Assembly (NCBI GenBank): GCA_012184525.1
Contig: WOFQ01000008.1
Location: 620,001 to 684,000, forward strand
Direction of reading: 5' to 3'
Source: Xenoacremonium recifei
Lineage: Eukaryota; Ascomycota; Sordariomycetes; Hypocreales; Nectriaceae
DNA length: 64,000 nt
The position numbers were made by a program, and so were the translations under genes. This document shows, piece by piece, positions 1 through 10,219 of this stretch (position 1 is its first letter; each line of letters opens with the position of its first letter). Under the pieces are notes generated by a model. The model was not told the origin of the DNA. It made no database searches and worked only from the letters and a program-made list of their open reading frames with translations.

Positions 1-862
1 TTCCTACAAATGGGAATCAAAGGTTAGCCAGCTGAGCCTTTTACGGTTGATGTGCACAAAAAGCGTTGCTGGGGCGAGGTGGGATAGCAATAAAGCTTGT
101 GCCACATGTGTCGAAGAAAATTAAGAGATCCCAGCTTCGCTATCGGAGCAGGGCACATGAAGGGATTGTACGTACATCTTGTGGTAGAAGACCTTGGACT
201 CGCCGGTGGCGGCGTTGGGGATGAGGCAGTCGTCCAGGACATCGAGGACATCCTGGCAGACCTTCTCGAGCTCGGTCTCGATCTTGGAACGGTACTCCTT
301 GATGGTGGAGACGTGCTTGTCGGAGCCCTTGGACTCCTCCTTCTGCTCGATGGAGGAGATGATGCGCCACGAGGCACGGCGAGTGCCGACGACGTTCTTG
401 TAAGCAACGCTCAGGAGGTTACGCTCATCGACAGTGAGCTCGCCGCCCAGCTTGGCAACCTCCTTCATGTACGTAACCATCTCATCGTATCGTTCGGCCT
501 GCTCGCAGAGGCGAGCCAGGAAGGTCTTGCTGTTGATCACAGACGAGGTCAGCGACGGTGAAATTCGGTGGGGTCCGCAGGATGAGGCGAGCATGATGAG
601 GAGAGGGCCTCGAAGGCCCGCGCGCAAAGCAAAGCACAGCAATCTGCACATACCTCTCACGCTAGATGCAGGAACACAAGTCAGCATTTATTCGTATCAA
701 GGGCGTCACTGGGTGCATGGTAACTGGGCAGTGGTGGTGAAGGGGGTGGCAGCTGAGGGGTTGTGCGTGCGTGCCTGGCGGAGGACTAGGGAACGGCGGC
801 GAGAAGAGACGAGGGAATGGGCCCAGGGTGAGGGGAAGGGGAAAGCTTACTTCCGAAGTCAT
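1..862 (-). CDS. 14-3-3 protein, N-terminal part (runs off left edge)
   Basis: Phosphoserine/phosphothreonine-binding adaptor that dimerises and docks on signalling proteins in cytosol and nucleus. Exons on the minus strand are 851-862 (MTSE), 654-661 (an 8-nt microexon), 176-529, and the first three bases (1-3) of a fourth exon; introns are 662-850, 530-653 and 4-175. Joined phases are 12+8+354 nt, leaving AT to be completed by G in the next exon. The product reads MTSE-RES-KTFLARLCEQAERYDEM and continues through NLLSVAYKNVVG and RRASWRIISSIEQKEE to ESKVFYHKM, the classic 14-3-3 signature and the first half of the phosphopeptide groove (the K, R and R that contact phosphate are partly here). 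About half of the usual 250-270 residues is present; the rest lies left of base 1. The start is chosen because MTSE-RES matches fungal 14-3-3 N termini. Family identity is certain; the paralogue is not. Confidence 0.95.
654..661 (-). other. 8-nt coding microexon of the 14-3-3 gene
   Basis: CGTGAGAG is flanked upstream by an acceptor ending TCTAG and downstream by the donor GTATGT. It supplies Arg-Glu and two bases of Ser, restoring the conserved RESKT string between MTSE and KTFLARL. Both flanking introns (189 and 124 nt) follow GT-AG. Without it the reading frame fails. Confidence 0.88.
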
Positions 863-2967
863 GTTGAGATGGATCGGTCAGCAAAAAGTGCTTTGGGGTG
901 GCTGAATGGCGAGGACGGAGGAGGGAGGAATGTCGAGGTCGAGATGGGAAACAGGCGCGTGAGTCGTAAACGTTGGAGAGGTTGAGAAAGGTAAAAAGAG
1001 GGAGGACGATTGATGCGAGAGTGTGGAGGTGGGACGCGGGTCAGGCGTTGAAGAAGCGCTATGTGTTTATATTTCAGACGGTAGGTACGCCAGGCTGGCC
1101 CGGGCTGGTACAGTACAGAGTACCTTAGGTAGGGGGATTTTTTTTTTCCTCGCCCGCTGTGTGGCTTAGGCGCTCAGGCGCTTCCACTGGGCTCGCCTCA
1201 CAGTGGTCAGAGGGGGGAACGGACCGTTACGGACGGCGCCAGCAGGGCCAGCCAGCGCCTAACAGACAGCTGGGCTAGGCTAGTACGTCCCAACAGTGGG
1301 TGGATTGGGACAGAGCAAGCTGTCACCCGCCGGACCCCGCTCTTATCCAATCCAGTCCAGGCCAATGCGAAGGAGGGAGGCATCAGCCGTGAGGTGATGG
1401 GAAGGTGAGAGGCATGTGAAGCTGTCCCTGCCGCTCCTTCAGAATCAGAGCTGCCATCGCAAATAAATTTCTCTAGCACCACGGGAACTGCGGCTTCAAG
1501 GTGTGATGCTCCAACAGGAGCGACCTCTCGAATCTAATGGAAACATCCTGCCTTCGCCTGCTACCTACCAGGTAGACAGACACGTACCTTCCCTCAGCTC
1601 ATCGCCACAAAACGTTGAGGCGAAGAGATAAGACGAAGAAGGATACCATACAAGTCCACGATACATCACAGGATGCGAAGGAAAACGAGGAGTCTGCATG
1701 CACCGTAGGATGGGTTCAGGCTCTTTGATATAGTGCGTTTACGGTATTTGTTCTGTACCTATTTATGACTGATACGCTTCCTGGGCGACGAAGAACTCCC
1801 GATAGAGGTACCTGAGGAACACGCAGAATGGCATGAGTCAGCAATATACCCCTCGTGAGTCGCAGTTGACGACGGTAGATGCCTGAAATGGGATTTCTTG
1901 CCTCGTCTCCAAGATCTGGCCATCTCATCTTCGGCATCCTGAGCCCCGTTTGATTCGTGGTCGAAAGCTTACCTCGAGACGGGGGGACGTTTTTACTCCG
2001 AGATGCATCGGTTGATAGAACGAGGTACAAAATCGCTGTACAAGTGAAATGTACACACTGAACCACATCGTCTTGGAAACGGGGTCCAGCGCGTTTCTTC
2101 TTCTCTTAGTGACGATCTTCACATTGTCGTCACGGTAATTTGCTTCGCTTGACCAGGTCAGGCCCTTCTGCAGTCACCCGAGCCACTCGTCCCAAGGCAC
2201 AGGTCCAATGGAGAAACCGGTTTCATCATGCTAATCGGGAGCGCTCATTAGTCGAGGCCCAACCACGCCCATTCAGCATGTTTGTATGGTATCAGGTATC
2301 CCTCGTGCTGCTCACCTGTCCAGCGATCCCTTGTTGGGCCTCATTATTATCGCGTGGCCCGGACTCGAGGGGCTGTCACCTTCTGGTCCCTTCTGGTCCC
2401 CCAAACGTGGCGGTGCGGACCTCTGAGTTGGCATCCGACATCCACCGCGGGTCGCTGGTCACGAGTCCATCAAGATTCTTCTATCACATCACACACCCCT
2501 CCCCCCCCTTCTCCCGTCTGACTCCGCCCTTACCAGCTGGATTGGCCTTCTCCCAGAAAGCCTGGAGAATGGGGTGACCTCATCTTGGAGCGTCTGCCCT
2601 CTTCCGTCTCATTCGGCGACTTCAGAGCCCCACCATCCCATATCTGCATTCTCGAGGCGCAATGCGACCCTGCGACGGTCCTTATCTCGCCTCTTTTCGT
2701 TAAGGATGGGCCCTTGTTCTTACACTTTCAAAGTGTGAGTGACTTCTGTTGCAGGCGGCTTATTAGGCATCTACCTGCACACGATATATGGGCAATGTGC
2801 TGAGGAATGAGGCATCCTTCACCCAAAACGAGTTCAACTTAATTAGTAGGTATTAATGCTTTGTAACTGAGAAGGATAATCCATCGGACCTGTCGGCACT
2901 CCGTCCATAAAACCAGATCATGCAACCTAAGCTCTGTAACTTCGATGCCCATGAGCAACACCAACAC
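863..2967. other. Gene-poor interval upstream of 14-3-3
   Basis: No supported gene. The part next to 862 is the 14-3-3 promoter and leader. It contains a run of ten T at 1138-1147 and a TACAGAGTA variant of the window's recurring 9-mer at 1114-1122. The longest open frames (for example minus 1716-2066 and plus 2140-2577) show no family resemblance, no plausible splice continuation and a composition typical of chance frames. A direct duplication of CTTCTGGTCCC lies near 2380-2400. Confidence 0.6.
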
Positions 2968-4206
2968 CTATAACTCCGACATTCTCGAATTCCTGTACTT
3001 GTCCCGGCCCCAGTTTGCGGGATCACCTCCTGGAACGCACAGGCCGAGCCTCCAAAAATAATCGCGATGGGCGAAGAACAATTGCCATAACTTGAACCTC
3101 GAAAACAAGTCCGTTGCCTCAACATCCTCAACGTGTCCCCGGAGACCGCCTCGACTTCTGGAAAATCGATGTATCTTCTCTAGAAAATCATCGTCCGCTC
3201 CGGCGATACACTCCGGATCAGTGTCACCGACACAGGTCGTAACATCATCTTCAGATGGTGTAAGATCCTGTTTCGAGATAAAGACCTCTCCAGCGTGTGA
3301 TCTATATCCCCATTCTCCCAACGGGAGCAGTGGCACAGGATCGTTGGTATGGGTGACTCTTCGATATGAGCGTTCTTCCAAGTTAATTTGGCCATCGAGG
3401 TGGAATACCTCGTCAACAAAACGCGCGAGCTCGTAGTTCCCGACACGGGGCTCTCCAAAAGTCGTGATTTCAATGTTCTCCCAACCCAGAGAGACCTTCA
3501 GTTCCAATGCTGCCAAACAAGCTACAGCTCCGCCAAGGCTGTGTCCGATGAGCTGGATTGGATATGTTGGATATTGTTCTCGTAGCGTCTTGAGTTCTGG
3601 TATTATAAGTTGCCTTGCATTTCTCCATGACTCGATGAATCCCATATGCACAGTACAGTTTGCACATTCGTGCTCGGGTTTCTCAGGAGGGGCATCGCTA
3701 CCATCATCGGGCGATGGGTATGGGACATATTTTTGCGGAACGGTGCTGAGATCCATGACGGTGTTGGTGATGCTGTAGGTTCCACGGAAAGCCACGACGA
3801 TGGCCGGATCACCTATGGGATGAGCCAAGGTGTTTTGATCGGGCTCTGTTGGTGTGCCGGGTTCGGATCCATGATCAACGGCGATGTAGCCACAACTATC
3901 GCTCATGAGAGCGCCTGTATTCCATGTTGTCACAAGAGACAGTGACGGAAACTCGCTACAGCGGGAAACGCATTGGAACGGCTTGGAAACTCCCGTGGTG
4001 CCAACGCAGTAGGTTATGTCTACTAGCCGGGCCAGGCGTTCAAGTTCCGCAAAGAAAGGTGTCGTTATAGCGTTGCTTCTTGCGTCAGATCTCGTCGTAT
4101 CCAAGAGCGGGCTTTGCTGATCTTGCTGCCCCAAGGCGGCGCCCAAGGAGGCTAGGGCTAGCTGGAGGTGGTAGACACCTTTCAGCATAGAGGTGCTTAG
4201 TCGCAT
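2968..4206 (-). CDS. Secreted class 3 lipase (alpha/beta hydrolase)
   Basis: Predicted extracellular triacylglycerol lipase that hydrolyses ester bonds of acylglycerols. Single exon, 412 residues. A hydrophobic N terminus (about residues 8-26, ending LASLGAALG) fits a signal peptide. The nucleophile elbow is GHSLGG (Ser223), the catalytic Asp is likely Asp289 in THTNDPVPLLP, and the His is likely His380 in FAHRDYF, the usual order for fungal class 3 lipases. GEPRVGN, just before the Asp segment, is a conserved family string. Several Cys residues (YCVG, QCVSRC, SCGY, CANC, TCVG, ECIAG) suggest disulphides in the secretory pathway. A second in-frame ATG (residue 7) could be the true start. The downstream neighbour on the same strand is another secreted protein, but they are separate transcription units. 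Confidence 0.9.
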   Translation of the reverse strand: MRLSTSMLKGVYHLQLALASLGAALGQQDQQSPLLDTTRSDARSNAITTPFFAELERLARLVDITYCVGTTGVSKPFQCVSRCSEFPSLSLVTTWNTGALMSDSCGYIAVDHGSEPGTPTEPDQNTLAHPIGDPAIVVAFRGTYSITNTVMDLSTVPQKYVPYPSPDDGSDAPPEKPEHECANCTVHMGFIESWRNARQLIIPELKTLREQYPTYPIQLIGHSLGGAVACLAALELKVSLGWENIEITTFGEPRVGNYELARFVDEVFHLDGQINLEERSYRRVTHTNDPVPLLPLGEWGYRSHAGEVFISKQDLTPSEDDVTTCVGDTDPECIAGADDDFLEKIHRFSRSRGGLRGHVEDVEATDLFSRFKLWQLFFAHRDYFWRLGLCVPGGDPANWGRDKYRNSRMSEL

Positions 4207-4885
4207 TGCGGCAGGTATTCGGGAAGAGAGGTCGCGCTTTAGAAATTCATCGCGTTGGCCTGCCTCAAAGCTCGAGAGGCATAGCTTTGGGAGAGGCGGT
4301 CACTCGCGAGAGGAAAGACGGCAATGAGGAGTGGCAATGGCCGCGAGGTATGTCGCAAGTTGGTGATTCAGACGCCCGCGGGCCCTGGCCAGGTTTTAGC
4401 GCCCTGTTGAGGACAGGCAGTTTGTTGGGATTGTCGTGAATGGGCGAAGCGCTGGATTGCAAGGTCTCGTGGGAGGAGAATCTCTGAGGTCATATGCCAA
4501 GCGGGAGCCAATGAAGGCCTGTGGAGACTGCCGTTTTCACTGCTACCCCGGATTTTGACAGCTAGCGCCTGGTCTCCGTTCCGACCTGCATTTCGGCTGC
4601 AGGACCTCTGGCTTAGGAAATGCTTGCTTCGTATTTCATTAATTCTATGAGAAATCCGAGTGTCTAGTTGGCTAAGCTTCGCATGTATGCTTCATCGCAG
4701 ATTTATCTTTCAAGTACACCGCCATGCCTATCTATGATTGTCCCCAAATGCACCCGTGTCTAACGATCCTCTAAATGTAATTACTCCGTTGCCGCCGGTG
4801 TTGCTACAAGGGCGCCTTCTGCCGCATGGACATATGCAAGTCATGATTGTTCGTTTCAGCTATCAGGCTGCTTTGCTTGAGCTGC
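4207..4885. other. Spacer between lipase and small secreted protein genes
   Basis: Contains the lipase promoter and the 3' region of the secreted-protein gene. Short open frames here are not supported. I see no repeat or RNA gene. Confidence 0.6.
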
Positions 4886-5460
4886 CTATGCTGTCGGGGG
4901 CGTAATAGGGTTGAGGCTGGAGAAGAGAGCCGTGTAGTCCGTCTGGTTCGTTGTGCAGGGTCCAGACGCTTCAGGACACTTCAGCCAGATCCTTACACTC
5001 CCAGACACCTCGTACTCGGCCGTACTGACACTACGTTAGAAACAGATCTCTCGAAAACCCGCATCAGTTGGAATAGAAAAGCTTACCCGTCAGACGCAGC
5101 GCACACCTGCTCGATCATCCACAACTCCCGGTCCTCGTTCTCCCAAATAAACTCAACCGTAGCGTCATCACATGAGTATCTTGTCGCACTGCTCCCCGAA
5201 GAAATGGGCTTTGAAGTTGAATTCAAGTGGCAGGCCGTCGTGATGTTGGTTGTATCGTCGACGAAGGTGAATTCGAGTCTTGTCGTGTTCTTTACAGCAT
5301 TCTTCGATGCCTTGAGCCCCAAGATATTATAGTCGTTTGGCAGATTACAATCGTTGGTTGTGTCGGCGGCCTTCATGGCAAGGTCTTGAGGTACCGAGTA
5401 GGCCGTAGCGGCGAAGGCCATCGGCATGACCGACAAAGCGAGAAGGCCGAACTGCATCAT
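4886..5460 (-). CDS. Small secreted cysteine-containing protein, Alt a 1-like fold possible
   Basis: Two exons: 5087-5460 and 4886-5030, joined across a 56-nt intron (5031-5086, donor GTAAGC, branch CTAAC, acceptor GTAG). The total is 519 nt, 172 residues. Without splicing the frame ends at a TAA that forms part of the donor, so a 125-residue single-exon call would be truncated. The N terminus MMQFGLLALSVMPMAFAATA is a clear signal peptide. The mature part has six Cys (DCNL, TACH, SCDD, QVCA, KCPE, PCTT), enough for three disulphides, and N-glycosylation sequons (NTT, NIT, NST, NQT). The pattern of beta-type strands with FTFVDD, then SCDD...FIW, resembles the Alt a 1-like secreted beta-barrel family, but this is a weak resemblance. 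Function unknown; an effector or cell-surface role is only a guess. Confidence 0.75.
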
Positions 5461-6840
5461 ATTATGGAGCGTTGAATTTGACAGGTTGTGAGAAGGGAAT
5501 GTTCGTGAAGTAGTTCAAAGGCCCAACGTTCGAAGGGAGTTGAAAAGAAGAAGGGGCTCAAGGTTTAAGTGCCCGAAAAACGAAGGACCCAGCAGTAACA
5601 CTTCCCCTGATAATCAAGACGCGACTTCTAAAAAAGTCCGACTCAGCGTCGATCCTGATGCAATCCCAGGACTAAAGGGCGGCAATCCACAACCAAGGAT
5701 TGCCACTGCCTCGCAAACAGGCGCATTCCACTTATTTTTGCGCAGGAGTCAGTGGAACGACCCAAACAGATGGGCTCTCACGGCTAGTGATTGGGCACGC
5801 TTTGTTTCAGATCTCGCTTGGTCGGAGCTGTACGAGGGTTGGAAGGGTCGGACAACTGCTCACCAGGGCAGCTTTGCACAGTGACGGTGTATGACAAGTG
5901 CCGATCCATGCGCCGTCCCGCGTAGAAGCCGTGCTGCTGGAGAGGGCCGTTGACATCACGGGGAGGCTGTGACCATCATAGCCTACCATGCCGTATCGTG
6001 GCACGTTGAACCAAGGAGATTGCTCTCGGTACCTATGCAACATCCATGAGATTCTAATCCTGGAGATTACACACATGCCGCCGGCCTTGTGATTAGATTT
6101 GGCATCGGAGAGGATACAGACTTGTCCAATGCCGGGCATTTTGCGGAATCGCTATGCAAAGGATGGGCGCGATTGTCGAGGTCGGATTCACTAGTAGGGG
6201 CAGTTTGATGAATGGGGGTTTCATCCTGTTGAACTTCTGGCAAGGATACCTAGTGACGTTGAACGATTCTTCAGCATATGGCAAAACAGCCTGGCAAGAT
6301 ATAGCTGAACCAACTATGGCGCCCTCACCGAGGAGTCTACAGATCCAAGAAACTTTCTCCCAGAAAGGTAAGGCGACCAAAGTTGCATGTACACAGTGTC
6401 GCAAGTCGTCAGGAAAGGACATTCGCAAACGCTGGGCAGCGAGAAATGCCGGTTGGTAAAGTTACCAGTGTCGTAGAAGTGCGAAGAAGTCCGACTTCAT
6501 CCTGAAGAAACCAAATATACTATATCAATAGACGATGGCCAACTTCAAGTGCACAGGTAGTTCTATACATTGAGAGATAAGTTCCGTCTGTTCTGCTACT
6601 GTGAACCTACAAGTAACTTGCTCCCGTTGCACCCAGAAAGACGAGACAGATGGAAAAGCGGGTCGTTACGGAACTCTGCCCACCGCACACTAAGAAATTC
6701 CTGGCGCTCGCTTACCCTTCTGCACGTGACCCACAACTCCAAAGAATTGGCGGAAGTAAACCTCCACCATTTTTTTCCTTTCGTTTCCCCTCGTGTGAAA
6801 TTTCTCGACTATCACCGACCTGTCGACAACCACCGCAACA
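5461..6840. other. Spacer with eL36 promoter and leader
   Basis: No supported gene. Open frames at plus 5540-5884 and minus 6093-6428 have no recognisable family or splice support. The last about 70 bases before 6841 are pyrimidine-rich, as expected of a ribosomal-protein gene leader, and the start context is CCGCAACAATGG. Confidence 0.6.
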
Positions 6841-7524
6841 ATGGCCAAGGAAGCCCCCGCGAGAACCGGTCTGGCCGTCGGCCTGAACAAGGGCCACGTA
6901 CGTGTTGTCGCAGTCTCACCTCGTGGAGGATCTCTGCTCCGCTCCCTCATCCACGAGGTCGCTTTTGCAGACGATGGACGCTGACGTGCGTGTTCGATAT
7001 ACAGAAAACCACCCCCCGAGTTGTGAAGCCCCGTATCTCCCGGAGCAAGGGTCACCTCAGCAAGCGAACTGCCTTCGTTCGTGAGGTCGTCAAGGAGGTT
7101 GCTGGGTAAGTCGAATCGTCTCGAATTTCGACGGCAGTGAACAGGATCGCGATCGGAACAGTCGACGGAACGACACGAAAAGAGCAATTGTCTGTCCTCG
7201 CAAGCGAGAGATCGCAATGAGGGAATTGATCCTTTTCGACTGATCCTGAATGCTTGCCATGCCATCGTTCGTCGAAGTCGAGAAGCAATAGGCTAACGGT
7301 TATTATTACAGCCTCGCCCCCTATGAGCGCCGAGTCATCGAGTTGCTCCGAAACAGCAAGGACAAGCGTGCCCGTAAGCTCGCCAAGAAGAGAGTACGTC
7401 GCGGGTGAATATCACTTGACGCAGGGTTCAGACTAACAAAATTCAGCTCGGTACCTTCGGCCGTGCCAAGAAGAAGGTCGACGAGCTCCAGCGCGTCATC
7501 GCTGAGGCCCGCCGTGCTCACTAA
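6841..7524 (+). CDS. rpl36: 60S ribosomal protein eL36
   Basis: Structural protein of the large cytosolic ribosomal subunit. Four exons: 6841-6897, 7005-7105, 7312-7393 and 7447-7524; introns of 107, 206 and 53 nt all follow GT-AG. The coding length is 318 nt, giving 105 residues, the normal eL36 size. The product begins MAKEAPARTGLAVGLNKGH and continues KTTPRVVKPRISRSKGHLS, then APYERRVIELLRNSKDKRARK and ends GRAKKKVDELQRVIAEARRAH, all conserved in the family. It is highly basic, as expected for an rRNA-binding protein. The second intron (7106-7311) is the longest and contains no convincing snoRNA. The start is fixed by the conserved N terminus. Confidence 0.96.
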
Positions 7525-7913
7525 ACGATCTTTTGATATTTGGGATCTGGCAATGGGGTTTCGCATGGATTGGCGTGGTCACGATTTGATCAATTTAAAA
7601 CGGCTTTGATGCGCCGTGGCAGGGATAGCTGCGGCTCACCGGAATACCAATAAGTTAAAAGACAACGGCTTGATGACAAACTCTGGATCTCACGGGATGA
7701 TTGTGATGTCTATTTTGGTGTGAAGCAACTGAATGAATGCCCCTGTGACGTTTCACGAATGTTTGTATGTTCCTAACGCCTCATATCTTTCCAAACTACC
7801 TAATCCTCTGCCTGCGCCCGCATGATGCCGCATCCTAGAAAATCACAGAGACCATGGTCATATCCGGCCATGGCCGTCTTCCACAGGCCTATTCGCCCTG
7901 AGCTCTAGTTTCC
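7525..7913. other. Convergent 3' region of eL36 and the UBX gene
   Basis: Holds the two facing 3' untranslated regions. A TTGATGA / GTGATGT / CTGA arrangement near 7670-7732 vaguely resembles C, C' and D boxes, but there is no terminal stem, so I do not call a snoRNA. Confidence 0.5.
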
Positions 7914-9487
7914 TTACTTCTTCCCAAGCTTCAGCCACTTCGGAATCTTCTTCGCAACTTTCTCGCCACCCGTCTCGCTACTCTCGGCCTTGACTTGGTG
8001 TGAAGCCGCCGCCCCCTTCCCATCGTCCTTTTCCACAGGCTGCACAGGTTCTGGAACCTTGACCTCCTGGCCCCGTTGCGCAAACTCTGATTTCAAGAAG
8101 GGCTGGCTCCGTGTCTTGGGAGGCACCGAGTCGTCCCACACCAGATTCACGAGAACAGGCCCGGAGATCTTGTACCCCTTTATGAGGCTGTTTTTAGGGC
8201 TTCCATCGTCTGTGATGGTCGTCTTGGTCCCAGAAATAACCAGACGGAAAGGTTGCTCTGAAGATGCCATCACGCCTCGTACCGCTTGGTACAAGAACTG
8301 GCCAGTCTCGCTGGACCTCACCCGCCACTCGCTGCTGGTAGTGTCTGGGAATCGAACCTTGACGAGAACTGACTGAACGGCGTTAATCTTGGCCTGTTCG
8401 GCCGCGGCCTTTTCCTCGAGCTCCCTGTCTGACAAAAGGCGCTTGTTCTTTGATCTTTCTTGCAGCTGGGCTTGGTGAAGTTGTGCATGTGCAATCGTCG
8501 GCATATAATCGGCTTCGTCAACGTTCGATAAAGCGGCAGCGGGGGTTGAGTTGGAAGGAGCGAGGAAGACGTTGACAGGACGGAGAGGATCTTCAGGTTG
8601 TGACTCGTCAACTTCCATGGCATCTGCTTGCTGAGGAGGCTCAACCTTGGTGTCTTCAGATTGTTTGTTGTCCGTCGCACTGCTGCCAGGTTCAAGTGGA
8701 GGGTTGGCCGCGATGGGGTCAGAAACTCCGGGTTTCTTATCGAGAGAAGTTGCCTTTTCTGACACAGCAGCGTCATTTGTGTCTTCCTTTTGTCCCTGCA
8801 GGTTACTCTCTTCCTCCGCGTCTTTGAAATACTGACTTATTTCCGTCATTGCATCATACAGAGTTTGCTCGGTCTGTCTGTAGGACAGGCGCAACAGGAC
8901 GCTTCCAGAATTATATCCAAGTTGTGATAGGGTCTTTTGAAAACCAGCAAAAGAGGACAGCTCTCTCCCCATGATGTTCAAAACAGGCATCTCGTAAAAC
9001 AGTTGTCCGCTTCCGGTGGTGGTGGAAGCGACACTCCGCGCGGTGATGTTGATATTTCGGCCATTGCTCGCCTTGCCACTCTCAAATTGCCGGAGAAGCT
9101 TCCAAATGGTTAGATCGCTGGGGAATTTTGAGATCAGACGCCCGCCAGGAATCTCCTTTCCTTCGGGAAGTGGCACTTGAAGGGCGACTTGTATCGCCGA
9201 GGGCGTCTTGGACTTCTGGACCAATTCGAGTTTCGCACCAGGGCTGAGGCCTGAAGCGCGGAAAGGGATAGCCAGTTCAACTTGCTTCTGCTTGTGCCTA
9301 CGTCACGGTCAGTAAAGAAGGGACCGGATTCGCATGGTGTGGAATATTACTTCAACAAGAACTTGTCGCTGGAGAGGTTCAGCTTCTTGCAGGCTTCCTC
9401 CAGAACATCGATGAGGTATGTCCCCGGGTTCACCTTGACGGTGGTGCGTTTGAGGTCGGAAGAAAGCACCACGACGTGGGAGGCCAT
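7914..9487 (-). CDS. UBX-domain protein of the TUG/ASPL (Ubx4) family
   Basis: Likely adaptor of the AAA ATPase Cdc48/p97 in ubiquitin-dependent protein extraction and degradation. Two exons: 9351-9487 and 7914-9297, with a 53-nt intron (9298-9350); 1521 nt, 506 residues. The N terminus, MASHVVVLSSDLKRTTVKVN followed by GTYLIDVLEEACKKL and FLLKHKQKQVELAIPFRASG, is the TUG ubiquitin-like domain, and a second ubiquitin-like stretch (IPGGRLISKFPSDLTIWKLL) follows. The middle is acidic and Pro/Ser-rich (about residues 200-310). A coiled segment rich in Glu, Lys and Ala precedes the UBX domain (about 355-435), which has VRFPDTTSSEWRV and RLVISGTKTTI. The tail is basic (KKIPKWLKLGKK). It is divergently transcribed from proteasome subunit beta-3, 729 nt away. 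Confidence 0.92.
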
Positions 9488-10216
9488 GATGAACCAGCTT
9501 GGATCGTGATGACAGGCCGTGGGAGTTGTGAAAGGCGCGACGAACGGGATGTCGTCAACCCAAGGTGTGTTGCTTCGTCGCTGTGTAGTGGGGGAGGGGA
9601 GATCTAGCGGGGAGCAAGAGGATGTAGCCTCGAGAGCATAGAAGAAGCAAAGAGGATCCTGATGCCAATAGTTGACGAAACGGCCAGTTGCGTTTGAAAC
9701 TCCACGAGTCAACCGTCTTCTCGAACAGTCCGCGGGGCTGATGACAAGACAACTTGCCTCCGGTCCAGTCAGTCAGTACCTGAGGCCGGGTGCTCTGGAC
9801 TGGACTTGGGTCAGCTTTCAGGCAGCCTCGCAGTGAGGTAATGTCGAAACGGCGCTGAAGCTCCAGCGGGCCCCCACCGGAGCTCGGACCAATCGGCCCT
9901 GAAGCAGCGTGGATTTTCCGACCCGACTCGCCGCGCAGGCCATGTTTGCCTTGCCTTGTAGCCAGCCAGCCAGCCCGCCCGTTAGGTTGCGTCGCCTGGA
10001 GCTTGCCTGTGCAGGAGGAGGAGCTTCCATCCATCGACCACCCATCATCAACCTCAACCACCTATCGACGACATCCACACCAGCACGACCCGGCCGACCA
10101 CCACACCGCAACCGCCCGGATAGCGCGCCATTGTCGATTCCCCAACCATCGCAGACACCGCAGTCTTGACTCTCCAACTAGGGCGCGTTCCGCCTCGTCA
10201 CTCTTGAGCCGCTGTC
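9488..10216. promoter_or_regulatory. Shared divergent promoter, UBX protein / proteasome beta-3
   Basis: The 729-nt interval between two divergent start codons whose products both act in ubiquitin-proteasome protein turnover. It is GC-rich, with a stretch of CCAGCCAGCC units near 9960-9975. I looked for the yeast Rpn4 element (GGTGGCAAA or its complement) and found only a partial match, TTTGCCTTGC, near 9948. Co-regulation is inferred, not shown. Confidence 0.55.
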
Positions 10217-10219
10217 ATG
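10217..10219 (+). other. Start-codon-only first coding exon of PUP3
   Basis: The initiator ATG is followed immediately by the intron donor GTATGT. The next 19-nt exon (10284-10302, bounded by CCGCAG and GTGCGC) supplies residues 2-7 and one base of residue 8. Both junctions are required to recover the conserved N terminus. Confidence 0.88.

Noticed and set aside
434..985. Long plus-strand frame across the 14-3-3 5' region
   Set aside because: It is antisense to conserved 14-3-3 coding sequence and its introns.
7665..7735. C/D-box snoRNA-like arrangement in the eL36 3' region (TTGATGA, GTGATGT, CTGA)
   Set aside because: No terminal stem, imperfect C box, and no guide sequence that I can pair with rRNA from memory.
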